Positions 44,953 through 55,747 of a stretch of 64,000 bases of DNA are shown here, one piece after another (position 1 is the first letter of the stretch; each line of letters starts with the position of its first letter). The position numbers and the translations under genes are program-made. Under the pieces are notes generated by a model that worked only from the letters and a program-made list of their open reading frames with translations, did no database searches and had not been told where the DNA came from. Source of the stretch: Sesamum alatum (Eukaryota > Streptophyta > Magnoliopsida > Lamiales > Pedaliaceae); contig JACGWO010000006.1 of the NCBI GenBank assembly GCA_034509735.1, forward strand, positions 14,014,645 through 14,078,644, read 5' to 3'.

Positions 44953-45815
44953 CTTTAGTACGTTTATCCTTCCACCTACAATCTCACTGCTTAGAGTCTA
45001 GGGCATGGAACTGTAGGTACCCATTCTTGACCTAAGCCTTGTCTCGTCCATACTAAATGTCACAGGGGTCCTACCTATTTGTTCAGTTACTATGGCCACA
45101 GATTTATCGGGGACGAGTCTCAAAGTAAAGTGAGATATTACCGTCAGCCTTCTGACAGGAGGGGGATCCTCTCTTAGGACCTACTGTCACGCTACACATC
45201 TTGACTGCACTAGATAGGGCTTATGACTACTGAGTTACTCGACTTGGCAGCCTTTTGCCATACCTAAGATACAGGCACGGTGTGTAAGTGATCTCAGTGA
45301 TCCCTCAAGTCCAAGGATCAATTCGTATTGTTGGAACCGGGAATACAAGTCATGCATGACTGACCCTACTCAAGGTCTTCCATATGACGGTTCCCACGAG
45401 TCACCTCAGTCAGCAGCCACTTAGCTGGCTGACCCACTAACATTGCATGGACGAGCCTCATCACTTGTCGATGAAACGCGACTACAAATGCTTAGTGCAA
45501 GTCTCACACGAATTCTCGATACCCTATCTCGAGATTCCTTGACTTGGATTATTTCAGATCGATTCGGAGAAACTGATTTTATGAACCACCATCCAATGCA
45601 CAGTTCCAGTTTCCCGGAATGTGTTTTCGGTCTGTGGGCTTTGCTTGTGCAGTGAACAGTTAACATAAAGCAGCAAGTGAACACAAACAAAGTATTAAGC
45701 CAAATGAATATTACTTTCTTATTCATTATAATTTATTAAAACTCTGAAATTGTTCAGACATAGGTTACATTAGCCCAATCAGATTGGCTTCACGGTCACC
45801 TATTCTAACATTGTC

Positions 45816-46424
45816 TACATTCATCGTATCTAGTGCAAAGAAATACCTATAAAAAGGGGTAGAAGGCAAGAGATTGATATACCATTTTTTACATACAAAG
45901 ATACAAAAACTCTTGCTTTCATTTTGCTCTCTAGCTCTTAGACTTTCTCTCCTTCAAAGCTAGAAAGTCTAGCTTTCACTTTAGCTTTGGTCTTATGTTC
46001 ATTTCTCGTCTCCAAAAGAAAACAAATTCCTTGATTTCTCCATAGATCAATAGTTGATCTACCTTAAACCTCCAATACCTACTAGCATAGGTTTGAGGGT
46101 GATTCCATCATAGGTGGTGTGGACTAGCTTTAGAGGGAAGACACTTGTGTTCCTAACGTGAACAACAATAAAAACGATTCCGTTTTGATGTTCCATCATT
46201 TTTTTAAGGTAAGACTGTTCTTGAGAGAGTTCAAGTAATCAACATCAATCGGAGAGCAAATGTTGGTTTCTCTTAACCATTCAATTGACATCCTTTTATG
46301 CATGAGATCCACATCGTAATAGCAATGAGACGGGTGATTTGATCGCTAATTATAATATTATTTTGTATCTATAATCTTAATTTCCACTGCGTTTAATGTC
46401 TCGGGGCTTATATGAAGCTAACAA
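45816..46424 (+). repeat. LTR fragment, plus orientation (second half)
   Basis: Continuation of the fragment at 38,212-39,387 after solo LTR-4. It holds a promoter-like TATAAAAAGGGG at 45,848 and CT-rich R/U5-like sequence. Its true right end is unclear. GAAGCTAACA at about 46,415 is a candidate, and RE5 leader sequence begins directly after. No PBS is present at the junction. Confidence 0.55.
45848..45855 (+). promoter_or_regulatory. TATA box in plus-orientation LTR fragment
   Basis: TATAAAAA followed by GGGG, with CT-rich sequence downstream, fits the core promoter of the interrupted LTR. Confidence 0.55.
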
Positions 46425-46982
46425 ATATTAGGCCCAAAATGGAATTAAAATCAAATGGTTTGATTATTCCAAGCCTTCCATGCATAGCAATGTAGCGAGG
46501 AAGCTACTTTCACCCATTCGTAGTCTCGCGAGTCGTGGCACATTTGGAATGAAAGAAAGCTGCACTGTTGTTGTGAATGAATAGAATATGCTCCCATTTC
46601 CCTGTCTCATGAGTCATGGGGGGAAATAGTTGAGATATTTACTTGGTTCATGGATCGGGCCTAACGCTAAGTAACATGATTCGCTTGGAGTCCTTAGGAT
46701 CATATGAAGAGACGAGGCAAAATATCTTGGGGATCTCATTGGATGAAAATGGTATAGGTTACCTCACACAAATTATTTTTCCGTGTGAATTGTAAAAGCG
46801 TGGCATGGAGAATTGCATTTGTGGACTCCAAGCCCACTAGAAAATAGTTTCCCAAAAACCCCACTTGAGAGTGGTGGGCTTTTTGAAGAAATACTGGGAA
46901 AGGTTAATGACTAAAGACCAAGTCTTAACTTGAATTAAATATTATAATAATCTACTAAAATTCTACTTTACATTGAATGTAG
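46425..46982 (+). other. RE5 leader (truncated at 5' side)
   Basis: Begins AATATTAGGCCCAAAATGG, which is interior leader sequence in RE2 (compare about 7,960 on the opposite strand). RE5 therefore lacks its PBS and outer leader. The paired motif persists as GTCTCGCGAGTCGTG (46,523-46,537, one change) and GTCTCATGAGTCATG (46,604-46,618, two CpG-type changes). Confidence 0.75.
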
Positions 46983-47960
46983 ATGTGTAAGAATCCACTC
47001 GTTGTAATTCTTGAGACTGACAAATTTGACGGAACAAACTATAATGATTGGCTATGAAATCTGAGATTGTCCTCGATTTTCAAGACTAGGCTTACGTTCT
47101 GGACAAGCCTCTTCCTTGGGTCTTGCCGGAGGGGTGCTCGTTAGAAAAGCGTTCGACGTTCAATGACTAGTAGGAGGACAACCGCAAGGTCCGCAGAGTC
47201 ATACTGGCATCCATAACCAATGAGATCCAGAAACAATATGATCGGCTGGATGATGTCAGCTCGATAATGCCCCAATAAAAGATGTTTATGCAGTACCAGA
47301 CCGACATATTAGATATGGTGCTACGAAGGCATTTTTCAGAACTAAGATGATAGAGGGGGGTCTTCTGTACACCATCATGGAGCGATGATGCTATCCCTAG
47401 TGGAGAAGCTCAAAGGCCTCCGAGCTGATCTTTGAAAAAAGACGTACATTGACGTGATTCTTCAGTCTCTTCCCCCCTCCTTTGACCCGTTTATCGTTAA
47501 CTATATAACATGAATGAGCTTGAAAAAGACCTTCATGAGTTCATAAACATGTTGGTCTAATAAGAGGCAACGATTGAAAAGTCTGCACCGTCAGCATTGG
47601 TGGGGGAGGCTTCGACCTCAAGAGTGAAAGGCAAAGGGGCCGGACGCTAGAGGAGGAAGAAGGGTAAGACAGACTCAGCTGCTACAAGTGCTCAGAGCGC
47701 TCATGTTGCCCTGTTGGGCGTGGGTAAAGGAAAGAGGTAAGGTAGTTCGCCAGTCAAGGATTACAAAAGATGTTTGCATTTATTGCCGTGAAAGGGGTAC
47801 TGGATCTAAACTCCTCCCTAACCAAAGTACATTTAATTTGAGCTTTAATATGATTACTATTCTACTTCTTAGGTATTGGATACCAGCTGTAGAGCTCATA
47901 TCTGCAAATAGTTTTCAAGAAATGAAAAGGAGCAGAAGGCTAAGACGGAGATGGTTCTAA
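46983..47960 (+). pseudogene. Copia GAG-PR remnant, RE5
   Basis: Start ATG at 46,983, then KNPLVVILETDKFDGTNYNDWL followed by a stop. Later blocks in shifting frames give VEKLKGLRADL, TYIDVILQSLPPSFDPFIVNY and a damaged zinc knuckle (CIYCRERGT). The protease site reads VLDTSCRAHIC, the same DTS as RE2. It is too broken to make protein. Confidence 0.82.
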
Positions 47961-48090
47961 AGCTAGGCAATGTCAGGGTTGTTGCTGCAATAGCTATATG
48001 ACCAATTAGGCTTAGCCAGTGATCATATTAGGATAGAGTTGATAGGTCACAATTATGTAACCTAACATGATCAAATTATGTTTTTGTATT

Positions 48091-48166
48091 GTTGGACAAT
48101 TAGGATTACATGTTTTGATCAATGAATTGTTGGACAATTAGGATTACATGTTTTGATCAATGAAAG
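48091..48166. repeat. Short tandem duplication in RE5
   Basis: TTGTTGGACAATTAGG plus the following bases (unit about 38 bp) occurs twice in a row. RE2's homologous region has one copy, so the duplication is private to RE5. Confidence 0.85.
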
Positions 48167-48289
48167 TTTTTTTTATTTGACAAAGAATGGCTATTCTTGT
48201 TGCTAGGTTGTTTGCATAATTGTTTCAATACGAACACATGATTAGATTATGAATGCTCAAAAAAATGATAAAATGGATAATCAAGATAA

Positions 48290-49595
48290 ACTCAAAGGTT
48301 TGGCATGCAAAGCTAGGTCACATTCCTCTAGATAGGATAAGGAGGTTAGTAGATTCAAGGAGTTAAGAAATAGACAATTTGAGCCTGTTAGCTTATAAGT
48401 CCTTCCTGAGCAGGAAGATGGCCAAGAAGCTCTTTGTAGGACAAAGTGTGCTTGCTAGTGGTCTGTTGGATTGGATCCAGTCAAACATCTATGGGTCACT
48501 GAATACACACGGCCAGTAGAGGGTTCACAACTCTAAGGACCTTCGGAAGGTTCAGGGAATTAGATTTGAAGTGGGAACCAAACTGGTTGCAAAATTAACC
48601 TTCGATTGAATCAAGTGGTGTGTATTTAATGGAAGTTCTTGATGTATCTAAATGAGAATGGAATTCTCACTTAGTGGAATTCTTTCTGGAGTGCCACAAT
48701 TGAACGACATCTCTGATAAGGGAGGAATCGAACCTTGTTGGATATGGTTCGTTCAGTGTTTTCACTAAACTACCTTGCCTATCCGGGCATATTTTTAAGA
48801 CAGTAGCCAAGTTGTAAAACATGGCACTTTCTAAAGATCGTGGCCCAGACACCATATTGGATATGGCATGGGAAGCCTGTATTCTACAAAGTACTTGGGT
48901 GTGTAGGATGGTCCTGCACATGTCAAGGGAATAGTGGAGACAAACTAGGTTTGCACGTGTTCATGTGGTGTCCTAAGGGAAATTAGATTTCAGAGGATAA
49001 CCGGTGTGAGGAGTAGCTCCTTGAGGAATCAAGTAGAGCGACACTCAGCAAGATATAGCAAACACCATTTGTAATCGAGTTTGCCCACTGACTATATTCA
49101 AGTTCTCCTAAAGACGACCAGAATATCCTAGATACCTGAGAGGTACAAGTTTCTGGGTCAGTCCGGTCAATTGGATTATAATCCAAAAGACATAAGGAGA
49201 AGAAATGTTGGACATTGGATCGAATCAATGGCATGGAGCCATGTGATATTCGACATGGAATTCAAAATAGGTTTGAAACTCCATATAATTGGAATATTTG
49301 CTTTGATGAGTTCATACACGGTATGACTCGATTAGTAACGAGATTGAGGGTCAGTGGGAGTTTGGTTGTGTTCCTGGTATTTAAAGTGTGTAACGTCTTA
49401 TTCATTTGGAATGAATTTAATATGTTAGGAAACACTGAAACACGAACGTTGTTCACATAATTCTCCATGAAAAGAATTAGATTCCTATATATAGAGTTAA
49501 GCTGTCCAAGACTCAACCAGGGTTGACTGGTGAGGAAGCTTAGATGTTTGACATCCCCTGCGTCTTCGCTGAGTGACATGGGTAATTGACTTTGA
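48290..49595 (+). pseudogene. Copia POL remnant, RE5
   Basis: The integrase remnant (GHIPLDRIRRLVDS, KLFVGQSVLASGLLD, RVHNSKDLRKVQGIRFEVG) lacks the YFITF..YVYLM block exactly as RE2 does. RT is reduced to the region around WNICFDEFIHG and VSGSLVVFLV, and YVDD is lost (FKVCNVLF). Most of RNaseH is deleted, ending shortly before the polypurine tract AAGTGGGAGAT (49,600-49,610). Confidence 0.8.
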
Positions 49596-49610
49596 GGTTA
49601 AGTGGGAGAT

Positions 49611-51388
49611 TGTTAGAATAGGTGACCAGATATCTAATTGGAATGGTGGTTTTTGGAACAATTTGTCAATATTTATTAATACAATATTATCCTGATAAAT
49701 AGAGTAAGTATTCATCACTGACCTTTGTGTTTGTTGTGCTTACTACTAACATTGGACAACGTTTCAACGTCACAACAAATGCCCACAGACAAATTAGATA
49801 ACCCATGTAGTTGGGTTTTGCATTAAATGGTGGCTATGGAACCAACTTCTGAGGGTCGGTCTAAAACGTTCCAAGTCAAGGACCTTGAGACAGGGCATCG
49901 AGTGTCCTATTAAGACTTGCACTAAATTGCATTCACTGGGTGAGTGTCGAGTTTCATCGACAACAGACAAAGGTTGTCTATGAAATTTTAGAGGGTTAGT
50001 TGACAAGCTGGTCGACTGACTGAAGTGACTCAAGGGAATCGTCATATAGAAGCCTTGGAGGCTTGGTCAGTATGACTGAAATTTTTTATTCTAATAGTAT
50101 GGGATTAGTCCTCGGACTTTAAAAATCATGGCAGCCATGTGCATACGGAGATTGTATCTTCGATCTGGAAAGGGGTGAGCATTCTATAACATAGTCATTA
50201 TAAGCCTTGTCCAGTGCAGTGGAGTATGTAGCGAGGATGGTGGATTCCAAGATAGGATATGTCCCCCATCAGTATATGACAGTGATGTTTCCTATGCGCT
50301 TTGAGATGGTTTACACTCTGAAAGGCTATGGCCATAGAAATTGATTGAATAGGAAAGGGTTTCCTACGTCGATCGTTAGACTAAACACATTTTAGGTATG
50401 AAGCATAGTTGCCTAGTCAAGGATGGGAACCGATGCCGAATTCCATACCCTAGACTAGGGCTGGGAGACGGTTGACAGTAGGACCATACCCAGATGGAAC
50501 TTGGAGCCTAAATGTTCACGCCATTATTCACCTAGTCTCTAGTGCCAGGGACCGTTGCTAGACGACCACCCATGGTAACGGGCTATTTTCGGTTATTGGT
50601 TAATCAGAAATAACTATGTTGGACACAAGCCCACGTATAACTGAGGGTGAACCTAAAGATTCATACACAAATCATTGAAAAGTGATGGAGTTAATTTGGA
50701 TTTAATTCAGGAAGAGGTGAATTAATTTAATTGGATTAAATTAATTTTTGGAGAGCATAAATGATTGGATCATTTATGCGAAATTATCTATTGGATGGAT
50801 GATCCAAAATTTAGTTAATTGGATTAATTGAATTTTGGATTTGTCCTTTTGAATTAATTGAATTAAATTAAAGGAGGCTTGGCCTGATTGATTAGTGGAT
50901 TGGATTCACTAATAAATTAGTAGATGGGTCTGTCTAATTGAAAGATTGGATTCATTAATTAGTAGAGATGGACTAGAAATAATTAATTGGATTAATTATT
51001 ATTTTGGGCTTAATTAATTAGGTGGGTTTGATTCATTTAATTAATTAACTGCATTTGGACTTGTGATTATTTAATTGGATTAAATATTCACTCGAGAATA
51101 AAAAGTGTTGGATATGTTATTTAATTGGATTAAATAAATAAGTCCAAAAAATTTAGTAATTGGGCTCTAATTAATTTTTAGGACAAATTGAATGAGCCCG
51201 GTCCAAATGAACATGCCTAGCCCACAATTGACTTTCCTTAATTCAAGGGTTGACAGCCTTGTAGAGAAAGAGCAAAAAATCATCTACATACAATGAATGT
51301 TGGATTGTCCAGATTCAATGTATCTAATTGATGAAAAGTTATGGAAGATTGGAGAGATATGTGAAAATTGTCTTATGGTTTAGAAGAT
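49611..51388 (+). repeat. 3' LTR of RE5 (incomplete)
   Basis: Starts TGTTAGAATAGGTGACC right after the polypurine tract. U3 matches RE1 and RE2 closely (GTTGTGACGTT inverse, CCAATTGG region). Hairpin block at about 50,545-50,577. The right end is lost near 51,388, where about 36 bp of LTR in the opposite orientation (GTTCCCTTTAAATTCCCGGG) precede RE6. Confidence 0.8.
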
Positions 51389-51424
51389 TATGTTCCCTTT
51401 AAATTCCCGGGTGTTAGGTGTATT

Positions 51425-53381
51425 TGTTAGAATAGGTGATCGGGAAACCAATCATGTTAGGCTTATGTGACCTATTTGTGATAATTTGGTGTTTAAATAA
51501 AGTTCATGAATAAAAGTAATATTCATATTTGGCGTTTATTCTTTATTTTTGTTCACTTAACTGCCTTATATTACAAACTGTTCAATGCACAAACAGAACC
51601 CATAGACCGAAATCATAATCCAAGAAACTGGACTGCGCATAGGATGGCAGGTCATGAAATCAGTTTCTGTGGATCAGTCTGATATAGTCCAAGCCGAAGG
51701 ACTTCGAGATAGGGTATCAAGGGTCCATTTGAGACTTACACTAAGTGATTGCAGTCGTGTTTCATCGACAAGTGACGAAGGTCGTCCATGCAATGTTAGT
51801 GGGTTAGCCAGCTTGGTGCCGGCTGACTGAGGTGACTTGTGGGAATTGTCAAATGGAAAACTTTGAGTGGGTTGGTCGGTATGACTTGAATTCCCAGTTC
51901 CGATAGTACGGGTTTTGGTCCTCAAACTTGAGGGACTATTGTGGTCACATACACGCCGTGGTTGTATCATAGATTTGGCAAGAGGCTACCAAGTCAAGAG
52001 ACTGCGTTTTCATAAGCCCTACCAAGTGCAATCAAGGTGTGTAGTGTGAATAGTAGGTCCTAATATAGAATCCGTCTCCTATCAACGGGATTGACGATAA
52101 TGTCTCACTTACATTCTAAAACTCATCCAATAAATCTGTTGCGACAGTAACTGAACAGATGGATAAGATCCTGTGACGTTTGGTATGGACGAGCTAAGGC
52201 TGCAGTCGATAATGGGTACCGACGCCGATTGTCAATACCTTAGACTACAGCCGTGAGATGGAAGAAGGAAGGACAAACGTACTAAAGATCCTAAATGTTC
52301 ACGCCATAAATATTCACCTAGTCTCTAGTGCCATGGACCGTTGCTAGACGGCTACCCATGGTGACGGACGATTTTCCAGTATAGGACTGGAATTCGGCCA
52401 AGTCTAGCTGAGGGTGAACCTAAAGAGTCACACACAATCCACCGGTAGCAGAGGAATTAATTTGGAATTAATTCTGGGAGGTAGAACAATTTAATTAGAT
52501 TAAATTGGTTCACTTGTTTTGGACTGTTAATTCTTTAATTGCACTAAATAGAATTAACTAATAAATTGGATTTATTAATTTGAGGAGATAGGTTTAAAAT
52601 AATTATTTAATTATTTAAAGCCTTAGGGATTATTTTAAATTAGATTTAAAATATTCCATCTAAGAGATGGACGGACGAGATTGAATGGAGAGATCAATGG
52701 CCAAGATCAAGTTTGACTTGGTCTTTTCCTAAGTTGACTAGGATTTGACTAGGTCAAAATCCTAGTCAACCTAGGGTTCTCTATGAGAGTTTGAAGAGGA
52801 CTAGGAGAAGTCCTCTTCTATAAATACTCATAGAAACACACACCTCAAGGGGTTGAAACTCTAGCACACACACACCACTCGATCATCTCTCTCTCTCTCT
52901 CTCGGCCGCCCCTTCCCCTCTCCCCTCCAAGAATTGTTCTAGTTCCTTGTTTTGATAGAAGAGAGCTATAGGCAAATCGATCACGTTAATTTATAACGCT
53001 AGGTCAATTTGTCCTCCTATATAAATTCCTCTTGATTTCTTGCTAGAACGGGGGATCAAGATTCGGTGGATTCAGTAGACAATTAAGAGGGTTCCTATTT
53101 TGGAATCTTGGTAGCCAACCTTGGAACAATGCACGTAGCAGTTTGAAGAAAACGACAACGGGTAGGTTTCACCCTCCCTTTTGTTAGAAACCTATGGCCA
53201 CGATGAAATTCCATGTTTTTACTTTGATCATGAGATACACCAAACACCCGGGAGGTTCAAGGGAACACCCCTTGAATGTGTATTTACTTTCTGTTTAAGC
53301 ATGTTTTATTTTTTTATGTTTTACAATTTACCGCGCTTCCGCATTCACGCTCCCTCCCGGGACGATCCACACATGCTTTCA
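51425..53381 (+). repeat. 5' LTR of RE6 (1.957 kb)
   Basis: TGTTAGAATAGGTGATC at 51,425 to ACATGCTTTCA at 53,381, directly followed by the PBS. TATA box at 52,819-52,826 and hairpin block at about 52,340-52,372. A CT run lies at 52,886-52,905. The 5-bp flank on the left is GTATT; its partner would be beyond the element's right end. Confidence 0.94.
52819..52826 (+). promoter_or_regulatory. TATA box of RE6 LTR
   Basis: TATAAATA about 1.39 kb into the LTR, followed by a CT-rich stretch. It is positionally equivalent to RE3 and solo LTR-4. Confidence 0.65.
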
Positions 53382-53382
53382 G

Positions 53383-53394
53383 TGGTATCAGAGC
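53383..53394 (+). other. Primer-binding site, RE6
   Basis: TGGTATCAGAGC is an exact tRNA-iMet primer site one base after the LTR. Confidence 0.95.
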
Positions 53395-53589
53395 TTGGTT
53401 ATTGGCATAGGGTTTTGTGTGCTATACGTGTTAAAGCATGTTTTACGTGACTTTATTTATGTTCTATGGCATGCCGTATTAACTAGAGTTTAATGCGTTA
53501 ATTTTGCACATTAATTTTGGATCTCGAAGTTTTCATTTTTTGAAATATTTTCTTGATTTCTTGAAGGAAAAACAGGGCAGAAATACCAT

Positions 53590-54120
53590 CGAAAACAGAA
53601 AATGGGATCAACGGCTGTAGTCGGCCGACCGCGCACGCACTGCCCATGGAGAGGCACGCATGCACGCAGGCGGTGGAGCCTACGCGCGTGCACCCAGCTA
53701 AGCGCGCCCAGTGCACGTGCGGCAGTGGGCTGAGTGTGCCAGATCCGCGCACAGGCGGCGCGGCCAGGCGCACGGGCACGCAGGCAGAGCCTCTTGGGCG
53801 CGCGCGCCCGGCCAGCGCATCTAGCGCACGACAGATGGATGCATGGCCAACCGGTTGCACGTCCAGGCAGCGGGGCCAGGCACACGCGCAAGCAGGAAGG
53901 GGCCTGCGCACGCGCGCACAGCCGAGCGTGGCCAACGCGCGCGAGTGCGGTCATTCGGCCGCCCGGGCAAGCGCGCAGCTAGGGAGCCTACGCACTGCCG
54001 CTCTGCTAGTGCACCCGGCAGATCCAGCCAGCACGCACGCGCAGGCGGCGCGGCCAGGCGCGCGCGCACGCAGGCAAGGGGCCTGCGCGCGCCCGACCAA
54101 CGTGCCCTTGCCGTAGGCTG
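53590..54120. repeat. GC-rich leader island of RE6 with internal repeats
   Basis: About 530 bp of CpG-dense DNA lies 200 bp inside the PBS, as in RE3 but longer. A unit of about 65 bp containing GGCGCGGCCAGGCGC and GCACGCAGGCA recurs near 53,745-53,810, 53,860-53,923 (diverged) and 54,040-54,103. Overlapping ORFs in several frames on both strands (over 100 codons) come from the lack of A and T. Confidence 0.8.
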
Positions 54121-54426
54121 TTGGGGGGCCGTTGCCCGTTTTCCATTTTCGTCATCATTTTTTTAGAATTTCTTAATTTCTGAACTTGTTCTGGATTATT
54201 TCTGCATGTCTTTTCTTAAAAGATATTATTTAAAATATTTTATTTTAGGTTGGTTTGGAACCACCTAAAATTTAATATTGTTTAGATAATGAGGAAAGGG
54301 TTTCCTAGCAATAAAATTGCAATGGTTGCACCAACGATAGAATTTTTTTGTGTAGTAACTATGCACTTGTTTTTGGTATTTTATGATATTAGTTGTCATG
54401 GATTTATGTGAATAGCATTTTTACTT
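54121..54426. other. Junction interval: end of RE6 leader to MULE remnant
   Basis: AT-rich, no gene. The first part resembles the RE3 leader beyond its GC island. Somewhere between about 54,170 and 54,430 RE6 gives way to the Mutator-type element, and no clean terminal inverted repeat could be picked out. Confidence 0.4.
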
Positions 54427-55600
54427 GTTGAAGCATAAACAGTGTATGAAAATATTGTATTACATATTGAGAATGACGGAGACTTGCAGTATTTTTTCGA
54501 TCCAGTATATGGCTATTCGACCGTTGATATTTTTGTTGAAGCAGAAACAGTGTATGAAAATATTGTAGCTGATGACTCGTTTGTTGGTGATTGGGGAACT
54601 ACATGTCTATGTTAACACAAGATTCAGCACAATTGCCAGCAATTACTCAAGCAATGGGCAGGGTTGGGATTAATGAAGATTTTGCAAGTCCATCAACATA
54701 CAATGTTGGGATTAATGAAAATTTTGTGGGTCCATCTACATATAACGATGAAGAGAATTTACGATATGAACATCGAGCCAGAAGCCGATAGTTTCTTAAA
54801 TAATGATCCAGTAAACTCAGAACCAGATGAGGTTGAAATGGAGGGTGAAATGATGGTATTCTTTGAAAATAATGATGAAGTCAACATCCCAGTTATGTTG
54901 GAAGTCCTCGGAGGTGATATGAATGAGTCCAGTGGTCAACAACAACAGGCATTTGACCTGAACATGCCGCAACATCGGAGCCGCCTTCTCTATATCCTAT
55001 TATTCATTTTTTCAGTACAACACATCCGGAGGTGCCATTCAACTCCGTCGATATACCTACTGGTCGTGGGGTAATTTTTACGACTCAAACACTGGAGAGC
55101 TGGAAAGTGGAATGGTTTTCAAGAGTAAAGAACACTTAATTGCAAGTGTACAAGATTTCTCGGTGCGCTTTGCAAGAAGAGAATTTCGTGTTCTAGAGAG
55201 TAAACCAAAACTGTGGAAGGTGGTATGCAAATACGATGAAGAAACTGGGTGCCCTTAGATGCTAAGAGGAATACTAAAGGCTAACATGGGATTATTTATG
55301 ATTACGAAGTATGCAAGGACCACATACATGCCTCATGAATGAGATTTCTGTGGATCATCGAAATTTGGGCAAGAGTTGGATTGCAACACATTTGTTGGGT
55401 ATGGTTCGGCGTATCAGGGGAGGTTCGAGCCATTATGGGGTGAAGAGTATTGGGATCCAGTCAATTTTGTACTTGTGCATAACCCAGCGTTACGATCAAG
55501 GCGAGGTCCCGGTAGACAAGTCACCACTCACATCCAAAATGAAATGGATAGGCCACAAGTCCGTGCACACAACAACAATATTGTTCACGCCGAGCATAGT
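54427..55600 (+). pseudogene. MuDR-type transposase remnant with internal deletion
   Basis: The N-terminal acidic part contains a duplicated VEAETVYENIV segment (54,427 and 54,537). Then comes the MuDR N-terminal domain: GMVFKSKEHLIASVQDF, LWKVVCKYDEETGCP, and in another frame PHTCLMNEISVDHRNLGKSW. Immediately after (about 55,390) the sequence jumps to the C-terminal tail type WDPVNFVLVHNPALRSRRGP, RQVTTHIQNEMDRPQV. The DDE transposase core and SWIM finger are missing. At least two frameshifts and a stop (GCP*MLRG) add to this. It is a deletion derivative of a Mutator-like element. Confidence 0.78.
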
Positions 55601-55747
55601 ATATTTTGTTTTCAGCCTTGTGTATGTATCTATTTTAGTTATTGTCTTGTACAAATTGCTAACATCTTATGTATAATAAATGACAAATCCAACAACGTGT
55701 GTATAATATATCATAGAAATGTCATACATCATAGAAATTTACTACAT

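Larger units (their letters stand above)
39388..45810 (-). repeat. Solo LTR-4 (1.97 kb without nested inserts)
   Basis: TGAAAGCCTAGGG starts at 39,388 and CCTATTCTAACA ends at 45,810, flanked by a perfect 5-bp duplication TTGTC (39,383-39,387 and 45,811-45,815). Subtracting the nested solo LTR-3 and its duplicated target leaves about 1,967 bp, matching the 1.96-1.99 kb LTR class of RE2, RE3 and RE6. TATA box at 39,953-39,960. Confidence 0.96.

Noticed and set aside
46400..46425. GAAGCTAACA as a true LTR end and RE5 5' boundary
   Set aside because: No PBS follows and the next bases are interior leader sequence, so it is more likely a deletion junction.
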